From positions 1 through 6,910 of the forward strand of contig CAKPQY010000038.1 of assembly GCA_934179885.1 (NCBI GenBank): a stretch of DNA of 6,910 nt, read 5' to 3'. A model generated the notes under the pieces. The model did not search any database. It was not told the origin of the DNA and saw only the letters and a list, made by a program, of their open reading frames with translations. Position numbers and translations under genes: made by a program. Shown here in pieces: positions 1 through 4,610 of this stretch. The stretch's first letter is position 1; every line of letters starts with the position of its first letter. The stretch is from an uncultured Clostridia bacterium (GTDB lineage Bacteria > Bacillota > Clostridia > TANB77 > CAG-508).

Positions 1-24
1 CGTACAATCTCAGTTTGCCTTAAA

Positions 25-67
25 TCACAAAAATGCACAATATACCAATTCTAATCAATTTTTGTGA
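25..67. repeat. Inverted repeat upstream of rpsK
   Basis: The 10-base arm TCACAAAAAT at 25-34 is exactly complementary to ATTTTTGTGA at 58-67, leaving a 23-base loop. A second inverted pair, AATCTCA at 6-12 and TGAGATT at 65-71, shares bases 65-67 with the first, so the two helices compete. If transcribed, the region could switch between two folds, as in ribosomal-protein leaders; if not, the right arm overlaps a possible -35 box and could be an operator. Complementarity is seen directly; the role is inference. Confidence 0.45.
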
Positions 68-90
68 GATTAAAGTAAAAACCTTATGAT
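62..90 (+). promoter_or_regulatory. Possible promoter for rpsK operon segment
   Basis: TTGTGA at 62-67 and TATGAT at 85-90 are separated by 17 bp and fit a sigma-A type promoter with two mismatches in the -35 box and one in the -10 box. The predicted start near 97 falls on the rpsK ribosome binding site (96-103), which would leave almost no 5' leader. That is a reason for caution. The operon may instead be read from further upstream. Confidence 0.35.
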
Positions 91-114
91 TTATGAAGGA
101 GGGAATTTTAGAAA

Positions 115-513
115 ATGGCTAATAATAAAACAACAAGAAAACCAGTTGCTAGAAGAAATAGAAAAAACATCGAAAAAGGTGCAGCACATATTCATTCTAG
201 TTTTAATAATACAATAGTAACAATAACAGATACACAAGGAAATGCAATTTCTTGGGGAAGTGCTGGAGAATTAGGATTCAAAGGTTCAAGAAAAAGTACA
301 CCATTCGCTGCAGGACAAGTTGCTGAAACAGCAGCAAAAGCAGCTATGGAACATGGATTAAAAACAGTAGAAGTATTTGTTAAAGGACCAGGAGCTGGAA
401 GAGAAGCAGCTATAAGAGCACTTCAAACAGCAGGTTTAGAAATAAGTGCAATTAAAGACGTAACACCAATACCACATAATGGATGTAGACCACCAAAAAG
501 AAGAAGAGTATAA
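115..513 (+). CDS. rpsK: 30S ribosomal protein S11
   Basis: S11 sits on the platform of the small ribosomal subunit near the E-site mRNA path. The 132-residue product is the normal length and recognisable from end to end: [14 protein letters not shown] near the N-terminus, [11 protein letters not shown] in the middle, [15 protein letters not shown], and the C-terminal [15 protein letters not shown]. The N-terminal 20 residues are a basic extension. A strong binding site, AAGGAGGG at 96-103, lies 11 bases before the ATG. It is the first gene of the four-gene run rpsK-rpsD-rpoA-rplQ. Usually rpsM lies just upstream, but the 114 bases before the start do not encode the end of S13. The gene looks intact and ordinary. 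Confidence 0.99.
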   Translation: MANNKTTRKPVARRNRKNIEKGAAHIHSSFNNTIVTITDTQGNAISWGSAGELGFKGSRKSTPFAAGQVAETAAKAAMEHGLKTVEVFVKGPGAGREAAIRALQTAGLEISAIKDVTPIPHNGCRPPKRRRV

Positions 514-532
514 GAGAAGGGAGTAAATAATA

Positions 533-1159
533 ATGGCAAGATATAAAGACGAACAATGTCGTAGATGCCGTAGAGAAGGACAAAAATTGTTCTTAAAAGG
601 TGAAAGATGCTATACAGATAAATGTAGTATTTCAAGAAGAAATTATGCACCAGGACAACACGGACAAAAAAGAGCAAAACTTTCTGAATACGGTACACAA
701 TTAAGAGAAAAACAAAAAACAAAAGCATATTATGGAGTTGGAGAAAAACAATTCAGAAAATATTTTGAAATGGCTTCAAATAAAAAAGGTGTAACAGGTG
801 AAAACTTATTACAAATATTAGAAAGCAGATTAGATAATGTTGTATACAGATTAGGATTTGGAACATCAAGAGCACAAGCAAGACAATTTGTAAATCATGG
901 ACAATTTGAAGTAAATGGAAACAAAGTTGATATACCATCTTATTTAGTAAAAGCAGGAGATATAATTACAGTTAGAGAAAGCAAAAAAGATAACTCTACA
1001 TTAAAATCAAATATAGAATTAAATGCAACTAGACCAGTTCCAGCTTGGTTAGAAAGAGATAATGAAAAACTAAGTGGTAAAGTAGTTAGATTATCAGCTA
1101 GAGAAGATATAGATCTTCCAATAGAAGAACATTTAATAGTAGAGCTTTACTCAAAATAA
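533..1159 (+). CDS. rpsD: 30S ribosomal protein S4
   Basis: S4 binds the 5' domain of 16S rRNA, nucleates 30S assembly and, with S3 and S5, lines the mRNA entry channel. The product is 208 residues, about the family length. The N-terminal domain carries four cysteines, C9, C12, C26 and C31, spaced as in zinc-binding (C+) S4 proteins, followed by [10 protein letters not shown]. The S4 RNA-binding domain spans roughly residues 97-160, with [14 protein letters not shown] and the loop [12 protein letters not shown]. The C-terminus ends LIVELYSK. The gene lies 19 bases after rpsK with GAAGGGAG at 516-523 as binding site. In Bacillus, S4 represses its own mRNA through a leader; no matching leader was recognised in the short gap here. 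Confidence 0.99.
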   Translation: MARYKDEQCRRCRREGQKLFLKGERCYTDKCSISRRNYAPGQHGQKRAKLSEYGTQLREKQKTKAYYGVGEKQFRKYFEMASNKKGVTGENLLQILESRLDNVVYRLGFGTSRAQARQFVNHGQFEVNGNKVDIPSYLVKAGDIITVRESKKDNSTLKSNIELNATRPVPAWLERDNEKLSGKVVRLSAREDIDLPIEEHLIVELYSK

Positions 1160-1174
1160 TAGTTTTTAAATAGT

Positions 1175-1190
1175 TTGAGAATATTCTCAA
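1175..1190. repeat. Perfect 16-bp palindrome before rpoA
   Basis: TTGAGAATATTCTCAA is its own reverse complement and ends three bases before the rpoA binding site (AGGAGG, 1194-1199). In RNA it could form a 6-bp hairpin with a 4-base loop. No run of T follows directly, so it is not an obvious terminator. It may tune rpoA translation or mark an RNA processing site. The symmetry is seen; the role is inference. Confidence 0.5.
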
Positions 1191-1204
1191 TTTAGGAGGT
1201 AAAA

Positions 1205-2152
1205 ATGATAGAATTTGAAAAGCCAAATATTGAATGTCTAGAAATTGATGAAGCAAATAATTATGCAAAATTTGTATGTGAACCATTAGAAAGAGGATAT
1301 GGTGTAACAATAGGAAATTCACTAAGAAGAATATTACTTTCATCACTTCCAGGATGTGCTATAACAAGCGTAAAAATTGATGGAGTATTACATGAATTTT
1401 CAACAATACCAAATGTTGTAGAAGATGTACCAGAATTGATAGTAAATCTAAAAAATGTAAGACTAAAATTTGAGGAAAATGAAGAAAAAATATTAAGAAT
1501 AAACTTCAAAGGTGAAGGTGAAGTTACAGCTGGTGATATACAAACAGATGGAACAGTAGAAATACTAAACCCTGATTTACATATAGCAACAGTTTCAGAA
1601 GGCGGAAGCCTTGTGATGGAAATGACAGCTGATAGAGGAAGAGGATATAATTCATCTGAACAAAATAAAAAACCAAATCAAGACATTTCTGTACTTCCAA
1701 TAGATTCAATATATACACCAATTAAAAAAGTAAATTATCAAGTAGAAAATACTAGAGTTGGTCAAATGGTTGACTATGATAAATTAACTATAGAAGTATG
1801 GACAGATGGAAGTTTAAAAGCACATGAAGCTTTAAGCTTAGCAGCAAAAGTAATGACAGGACATTTAGAATTATTCATAGATTTATCTGAAACAACTAAA
1901 AACACACAAGTTATGGTTGAAAAAGAAGAATCTAAGAAAGAAAAAGTTCTAGAAATGTCAATTGAAGAACTAGAGTTATCAGTTAGATCATACAATTGCT
2001 TAAAAAGAGCAAATATATCAACAGTTGAGGATTTAATAAGCAAATCTGAAACAGAAATGATGAAAGTTAGAAATCTAGGTAAAAAGTCTTTTGACGAAGT
2101 AACAGCCAAGTTACATTCATTAGGATTAGACTTTGCACAAGATGAGGAATAA
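1205..2152 (+). CDS. rpoA: DNA-directed RNA polymerase subunit alpha
   Basis: The alpha dimer is the assembly platform for RNA polymerase, and its C-terminal domain binds UP elements and activators. The 315 residues match the Firmicutes length. The N-terminal domain (about 1-230) shows [20 protein letters not shown], the conserved dimerisation and beta-contact region, and later [18 protein letters not shown] charged linker follows at about 231-248, rich in K and E. The C-terminal domain (about 249-315) carries VRSYNCLK, with R261 and N264 equivalent to the DNA-contacting R265 and N268 of E. coli, and then [10 protein letters not shown]. The strong site AGGAGGT at 1194-1200 is close to the ATG. 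There is a 45-base gap from rpsD containing a palindrome. The gene appears intact. Confidence 0.99.
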   Translation: MIEFEKPNIECLEIDEANNYAKFVCEPLERGYGVTIGNSLRRILLSSLPGCAITSVKIDGVLHEFSTIPNVVEDVPELIVNLKNVRLKFEENEEKILRINFKGEGEVTAGDIQTDGTVEILNPDLHIATVSEGGSLVMEMTADRGRGYNSSEQNKKPNQDISVLPIDSIYTPIKKVNYQVENTRVGQMVDYDKLTIEVWTDGSLKAHEALSLAAKVMTGHLELFIDLSETTKNTQVMVEKEESKKEKVLEMSIEELELSVRSYNCLKRANISTVEDLISKSETEMMKVRNLGKKSFDEVTAKLHSLGLDFAQDEE

Positions 2153-2165
2153 AACATTAAAAAAT

Positions 2166-2172
2166 AAGGAGG
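2166..2172 (+). promoter_or_regulatory. Ribosome binding site fixing the rplQ TTG start
   Basis: AAGGAGG here lies nine bases before TTG at 2182, ideal spacing. An in-frame TTG at 2173 abuts the site directly and cannot be the start. Starting at 2182 gives MATNRKLGRT, which aligns with the usual L17 N-terminus. Confidence 0.85.
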
Positions 2173-2181
2173 TTGAAAAAA

Positions 2182-2709
2182 TTGGCTACAAATAGAAAAT
2201 TAGGTAGAACTACAGATATAAGAATGGCAATGTTAAAAAACTTAACAACAGATTTACTAGTATATGGAAAAGTTGAAACAACATTACCAAGAGCAAAAGA
2301 AGTAAAAGCAATAGCTGATAGCTTAATATCACTTGCAATAAAAGAAAAAGACAATTTTGAAGAAGTAGAAGTAAAAGTTGTTAAAGCAAAATTAGACTCA
2401 AAAGGTAATAAAGTTACAGAATTAGTAAAAAGCAAAAACGGCAAAGAATTCTTAAAAGTAGTAAAAGAAGAAACTACTGAAAAAAGACAAAAAGATATGC
2501 CATCTAGATTAAATGCTAGAAAAAAAATAATGAGAAAAGTAAATAAAGTAAAAGACGCTGATGGTAATAATATAGATGTACCAGCAAAATTATTTAATGA
2601 AATAGCAACTAAATACGCAGATAAAAACGTAGGTGGATACACACGTATAATAAAAGCAGGTCCTAGAAGAGGAGATGCAGCAGAAGTTGCAATATTACAA
2701 TTAGTATAA
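2182..2709 (+). CDS. rplQ: 50S ribosomal protein L17, long form
   Basis: L17 lies near the peptide exit region of the large subunit and is classically the last gene of the alpha operon, as here, 29 bases after rpoA. The start is TTG at 2182, giving 175 residues. Typical bacterial L17 is about 115-130 residues. The ends are canonical: RKLGRTTDIRMAMLKNL and RAKEVKAIADSL at the N-terminus, and GGYTRIIKAGPRRGDAAEVA at the C-terminus. The extra length is a lysine- and glutamate-rich insertion of about 50 residues (roughly 56-106) between the helix ending DSLISLA and the block PSRLNARKKIMRKV. The reading frame and codon use stay uniform across it, so it is unlikely to be a sequencing error. Its function is unknown. 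Confidence 0.97.
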   Translation: MATNRKLGRTTDIRMAMLKNLTTDLLVYGKVETTLPRAKEVKAIADSLISLAIKEKDNFEEVEVKVVKAKLDSKGNKVTELVKSKNGKEFLKVVKEETTEKRQKDMPSRLNARKKIMRKVNKVKDADGNNIDVPAKLFNEIATKYADKNVGGYTRIIKAGPRRGDAAEVAILQLV

Positions 2710-2710
2710 G

Positions 2711-2738
2711 AAAAATGTCCCAGATGGGACGTTTTTTT
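2711..2738 (+). terminator. Intrinsic terminator of the alpha operon
   Basis: AAAAATGTCCC (2711-2721) pairs with GGGACGTTTTT (2726-2736) around the loop AGAT, with one T-G wobble, and the stem runs into seven T residues. This is a convincing Rho-independent terminator two bases after the rplQ stop. It also forms the left part of the GTCCC/GGGAC repeat cluster. Confidence 0.8.
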
Positions 2739-2769
2739 GTCCCAAAAGGGACGGTTCTTTTTGGGACAT
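2715..2769. repeat. GTCCC/GGGAC palindromic repeat cluster
   Basis: Five copies of one 5-base block in both orientations lie in 55 bases: GTCCC at 2717 and 2739, GGGAC at 2726, 2748 and 2763. Several folds are possible: two small hairpins with 4-base loops, a 9-bp stem GTCCCAAAA/TTTTGGGAC (2739-2747 with 2759-2767), or an outer closure ATGTCCC/GGGACAT. From memory, similar GGGACGGTTCT-containing palindromes are dispersed in other Clostridia genomes and resemble REP-type elements. That link is unverified. Confidence 0.6.
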
Positions 2770-2804
2770 CTGTTAAAGTTGCAATAAAAATAAAGGAGAA
2801 CCAA

Positions 2805-3314
2805 ATGAAACAACAATTATCTCAATACCAAATAACATATTCAAAAATAAAAAACGTATACATCCAAATAAAGGACGGAAAAGTACTAATAAAAGCACCA
2901 AAAAGAATACCTAAAAAAGAACTAGAAAAAATAATAGAACAAAAGTCAGACTGGATTAACAAAAATTTAGAAAAATCAAAACAAAAAAAAGAAAGAAAAA
3001 CACTATATACAGAAGAACGATTTAAGCAAATAGTAGAAGAACAAACAAATACATTAATAAAACAAACTGGTTTAGTTCCAAATAAAATAAGAATAAGAAA
3101 CATTAAATATGCATGGGGAACATGTTCAGCAAATAAAAATATAACTATAAATTATAACTTAATAAAGTACAGTGAACAAGCAATAAAATACGTGATTTTG
3201 CATGAATTGTGTCATTTAAAATATATGAACCACTCAAAAGAATTTTGGAGTTTAGTTCAAAAATATATGCCGGAATATAAAGAAATAAAAAAAGAATTCA
3301 AAGCCTATACTTGA
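2805..3314 (+). CDS. YgjP/DUF45-family zinc metallopeptidase
   Basis: This is a cytosolic protein of the YgjP-like (DUF45, PF01863) metallopeptidase family, related to SprT; physiological substrates are not established. The 169 residues show the family's N-terminal strand-rich part with VLIKAPKRIPKKELEKII and the following DWINKNL. Then come WGTCSANKNITINYNLI and the zinc site HELCH at 133-137, with a third ligand at H143 in MNHSKEFW. E134 is the likely catalytic base. The protein is on the short side for the family but has all motifs. The ATG at 2805 follows AAGGAG at 2793-2798. An upstream in-frame ATG at 2715 would translate the terminator and repeat cluster and is rejected. The gene has no strong promoter of its own and may depend on read-through from rplQ. 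The TGA stop overlaps the next promoter. Confidence 0.9.
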   Translation: MKQQLSQYQITYSKIKNVYIQIKDGKVLIKAPKRIPKKELEKIIEQKSDWINKNLEKSKQKKERKTLYTEERFKQIVEEQTNTLIKQTGLVPNKIRIRNIKYAWGTCSANKNITINYNLIKYSEQAIKYVILHELCHLKYMNHSKEFWSLVQKYMPEYKEIKKEFKAYT

Positions 3315-3340
3315 CAAGAGGTCAAAGTAAAAGTTATAAT
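3311..3340 (+). promoter_or_regulatory. Consensus sigma-A promoter
   Basis: TTGACA at 3311-3316 and TATAAT at 3335-3340 are both perfect consensus boxes, separated by 18 bp. The -35 box contains the stop codon of the metallopeptidase gene. Transcription should begin near 3347, in a stretch without any substantial ORF. It is the strongest promoter seen in the window. Confidence 0.8.
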
Positions 3341-3346
3341 GTTAAA

Positions 3347-3545
3347 TATAAGACAAAAGCAAAATAAGTAGGGAAAATATACATAAAAAAACAGTACGCT
3401 AGAATCGTTGAGACTGTAAAGAAAGAGAGAGCTACACTTTAGAAAATAAAGGTTTATTAAGTGAACCCCAAAAATATAAAATAAAAAAAGATAGTAATAC
3501 TATTTCTGTATCTATTTAGATACAGGGTAGTATTGCTATCTTTTT
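3347..3545 (+). ncRNA. Candidate structured RNA, family unknown
   Basis: A transcript of about 200 nt is predicted between a perfect promoter and a very strong terminator, with no credible coding sequence inside. Visible helices are: ACAGTACG (3391-3398) pairing in two parts with CGT (3406-3408) and ACTGT (3413-3417), with a 4-base bulge; CTTTA/TAAAG (3437-3441 with 3447-3451) around a GAAAA loop; and GGTT/AACC (3451-3454 with 3464-3467). CACTT (3435-3439) with AAGTG (3459-3463) is an alternative. An A-rich linker holding CCCC (3466-3469) precedes the terminator. I compared it by eye with the T-box, common riboswitches, 6S, SRP and tmRNA signatures and saw no match. It may be a free small RNA or a leader controlling the small gene at 3637. 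The boundaries are predictions. Confidence 0.5.
3487..3545 (+). terminator. Long intrinsic terminator
   Basis: An almost continuous stem of more than 20 bp is formed by GATAG/CTATC (3490-3494 with 3536-3540), a T-G wobble, AATACTA/TAGTATT (3496-3502 with 3528-3534), two T-G wobbles with one bulged T, and CTGTATCT/AGATACAG (3506-3513 with 3518-3525) around an ATTT loop. AAA before and TTTTT after complete a Rho-independent terminator. The A and T tracts on both sides would also let it act on the opposite strand. Confidence 0.85.
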
Positions 3546-3636
3546 GATGTTAAAATTATTTATTTCTATTAATTAAATTGAGAAAGAATAATATTGAAAG
3601 AATTTAAAAAAATTATAAAAAAGGGGAAAAATTGAA
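3546..3636. other. AT-rich spacer before the small peptide gene
   Basis: This stretch is almost entirely A and T. I saw no convincing promoter: TTGAGA at 3578 has no -10 box at a usable distance. The only clear signal is the binding site AAGGGG at 3621-3626. The downstream gene may therefore depend on read-through of the terminator at 3545. Confidence 0.4.
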
Positions 3637-3789
3637 ATGAAAAAATTTAAGAGAATTGTAATTGCAATAATAGTTCTAATTCTTTGTTTTAGTGCAGGCA
3701 CATTTTCAACAAGCAATTATTGGAGTAGTGAAACTGTTTATCCATTTAATTTAAATACATATGATGCAGTAAGAACTGATACTGCATGA
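3637..3789 (+). CDS. Small signal-peptide protein (50 aa)
   Basis: The ATG follows AAGGGG (3621-3626) by ten bases. The 50-codon product begins MKKFKR, continues with a hydrophobic stretch of about 15 residues (IVIAIIVLILCFSAG), and ends in a polar tail with NYWSSETVYPFN and TYDAVRTDTA. This is the layout of a secreted or membrane-anchored peptide, with possible cleavage after the AGTFS region. I do not recognise a family. The stop TGA overlaps a further ATG in another frame, so the gene may be the front part of a longer one broken by a frameshift. It lies downstream of the candidate RNA, which could be its leader. Confidence 0.5.
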   Translation: MKKFKRIVIAIIVLILCFSAGTFSTSNYWSSETVYPFNLNTYDAVRTDTA

Positions 3790-3878
3790 ATTTAGAGCAA
3801 AATTTAAACGAATTACATTCTAAGTTATGGAAAACATTTATGGATGCTAAAACATTGGTCAGCATAGAAATCACATAA
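3786..3878 (+). CDS. Possible 30-codon ORF or frameshifted tail
   Basis: The ATG overlaps the TGA of the preceding small gene (ATGA at 3786-3789). The frame stays open for 30 codons, giving MNLEQNLNELHSKLWKTF and then MDAKTLVSIEIT. The first half could form an amphipathic helix. It has no separate binding site, so expression would need translational coupling. It could instead be the displaced C-terminal part of one secreted protein that suffered a frameshift, or chance. Evidence is thin. Confidence 0.25.
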   Translation: MNLEQNLNELHSKLWKTFMDAKTLVSIEIT

Positions 3879-3898
3879 ATAATTTAATAGAATATAAT
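3870..3898 (+). promoter_or_regulatory. Possible promoter for the membrane protein gene
   Basis: ATCACA at 3870-3875 and TATAAT at 3893-3898 are 17 bp apart. The -10 box is perfect and the -35 box matches four of six. The predicted start near 3905 touches the binding site AGGAGG at 3906-3911, which argues against it. TATAAT is also easily produced by chance in such AT-rich DNA. Confidence 0.3.
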
Positions 3899-3918
3899 AA
3901 ACCATAGGAGGCTACAAA

Positions 3919-4272
3919 ATGTTAGAATTTGTATTAAACACGATATTTTGGACATTAGCCATTTATGGTTTATTTGAAATTATAAAAAATATTATATATG
4001 TAAGTACATATACAAAGTTTAAATCAGATGGAATTTATGTAATAATCGCAGTAAAAAATCAGGAAGAAAAAATAGAAGGATTTTTGCGTTCCATAATATT
4101 TAAAATATTGTACGGGAGAGAAGAATATTTGAACAATATAATTGTTGCAGATTTGCAGTCAACTGATAATACAAAGGAAATAGCAAAAAAACTTTCTAAA
4201 GATTATGAGATTTTAAAGGTTACGAGTTGGAGAGAGTGTAAAGATATAATTGATAATGTGGATGAAACCTGA
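3919..4272 (+). CDS. Short membrane-anchored GT2-like protein
   Basis: The 117-residue product starts with one hydrophobic helix (about residues 1-28) that should anchor it in the membrane. A cytoplasmic domain follows, resembling the first half of a family 2 glycosyltransferase: strand YVIIAVKNQEEKIEGFLRSI, then IIVADLQSTDNTKEI, where D78-T85 resembles the GT2 nucleotide-sugar motif DDGSTDNT. The acceptor-binding half and the later DxD metal site of full enzymes (usually over 230 residues) are missing. Activity as a glycosyltransferase is therefore doubtful; it may be a regulatory or degenerate member. I have an unverified memory of similar short proteins in Clostridium. The ATG is seven bases after AGGAGG (3906-3911), and a terminator overlaps the end of the gene. 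Confidence 0.75.
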   Translation: MLEFVLNTIFWTLAIYGLFEIIKNIIYVSTYTKFKSDGIYVIIAVKNQEEKIEGFLRSIIFKILYGREEYLNNIIVADLQSTDNTKEIAKKLSKDYEILKVTSWRECKDIIDNVDET

Positions 4273-4306
4273 ATTTTAGGATGGAGGAAAAAATTCAGGT
4301 TTTTTT
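4265..4306 (+). terminator. Intrinsic terminator after the GT2-like gene
   Basis: AACCTGAATTTT (4266-4277) pairs perfectly with AAAATTCAGGTT (4290-4301), flanked by A before and a T run to 4306. The left arm contains the TGA stop of the gene. It separates this gene from the toxin-antitoxin module. Confidence 0.88.
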
Positions 4307-4325
4307 CTGTTCCCCAATTTATTTG

Positions 4326-4354
4326 TTGTATAAAGTAAGGATATATGATATAAT
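4326..4354 (+). promoter_or_regulatory. Extended -10 promoter of toxin-antitoxin operon
   Basis: A perfect TATAAT at 4349-4354 is preceded by TG at 4346-4347, giving an extended -10 element (TGATATAAT). The best -35 at 17 bp is the weak TTGTAT at 4326-4331, as expected for extended -10 promoters. Transcription should start near 4361, about 40 bases before the antitoxin ATG. Confidence 0.65.
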
Positions 4355-4358
4355 ATCC
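4339..4358. promoter_or_regulatory. Candidate operator palindrome over the -10 box
   Basis: GGATAT at 4339-4344 and ATATCC at 4353-4358 are perfect inverted arms separated by eight bases, and they straddle the -10 box. A bound repressor would block the promoter. Autoregulation is common in toxin-antitoxin operons, but the antitoxin here shows no obvious DNA-binding domain, so the repressor would have to be another protein. Inference from position and symmetry only. Confidence 0.4.
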
Positions 4359-4400
4359 ACATATTGTAATAAAATAAACTGTATTATACGAGGTGAAAAT

Positions 4401-4610
4401 ATGATATTGGAAGAAACAAAAATTAGCATTGCAATGGAATTAATAGAAAATAAAATAGGAGATTGTATGAATAAAAGAAGCACAATCAAAAATGAAAAAA
4501 TAGAAGCAGAATATAATAAATTACTTTTAGAAAGAGAAGAAATATATAAAGGTAATTATAATGTAATAAATAAAATAATAAATGAAGCAAGGAGAGAAAA
4601 AATTGATTAA
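4401..4610 (+). CDS. Putative antitoxin of zeta-type toxin
   Basis: The 69-residue product is highly charged and predicted helical, with repeated E and K, such as LLLEREEIYKGNYNVINKII at about 45-64. Its place directly upstream of a zeta toxin, with an eight-base overlap, fits a role like epsilon, a small helical protein that blocks the ATP site of zeta. No helix-turn-helix is visible, unlike PezA. The ATG at 4401 follows GAGGTG (4390-4395). An in-frame ATG at 4281 would put 40 extra residues through the terminator loop, the promoter and the operator, and is rejected. The assignment rests on context rather than recognised homology. Confidence 0.7.
   Translation: MILEETKISIAMELIENKIGDCMNKRSTIKNEKIEAEYNKLLLEREEIYKGNYNVINKIINEARREKID
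4589..4594 (+). promoter_or_regulatory. Ribosome binding site fixing the toxin TTG start
   Basis: AAGGAG lies eight bases before TTG at 4603. The in-frame ATG at 4582 sits upstream of this site and has no binding site of its own, so TTG is preferred. A weak start inside the antitoxin end would keep toxin output low and coupled. Confidence 0.65.

Noticed and set aside
423..1346. Minus-strand open frames opposite rpsK, rpsD and rpoA
   Set aside because: They are antisense to conserved genes, have hydrophobic low-complexity translations, and lack binding sites.
2762..2790. Possible promoter (TTGGGA, 17 bp, TAAAAA) for the metallopeptidase
   Set aside because: Both boxes match only four of six bases and the -35 lies inside the repeat cluster. 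This is no better than chance in such AT-rich DNA.
2715..2804. N-terminal extension of the metallopeptidase from an ATG at 2715
   Set aside because: The 30 extra residues are encoded by the terminator and GTCCC/GGGAC repeats, there is no usable binding site, and AAGGAG at 2793 supports the ATG at 2805.
2157..2816. 219-codon open frame on the minus strand across rplQ
   Set aside because: It lies antisense to a clear L17 gene, runs through the terminator and repeat cluster, and its translation is a low-complexity F/S/L-rich sequence typical of shadow frames in AGA/AAA-rich genes.
3347..3486. Known riboswitch or T-box in the 3347-3486 transcript
   Set aside because: The GGTGG-type T-box sequence and the conserved cores of the purine, SAM, TPP, glycine, c-di-GMP and lysine riboswitches were looked for by eye and not seen.
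4281..4400. N-terminal extension of the antitoxin from an ATG at 4281
   Set aside because: It starts in the loop of the upstream terminator and passes through the promoter and inverted repeat. GAGGTG at 4390 supports the ATG at 4401.
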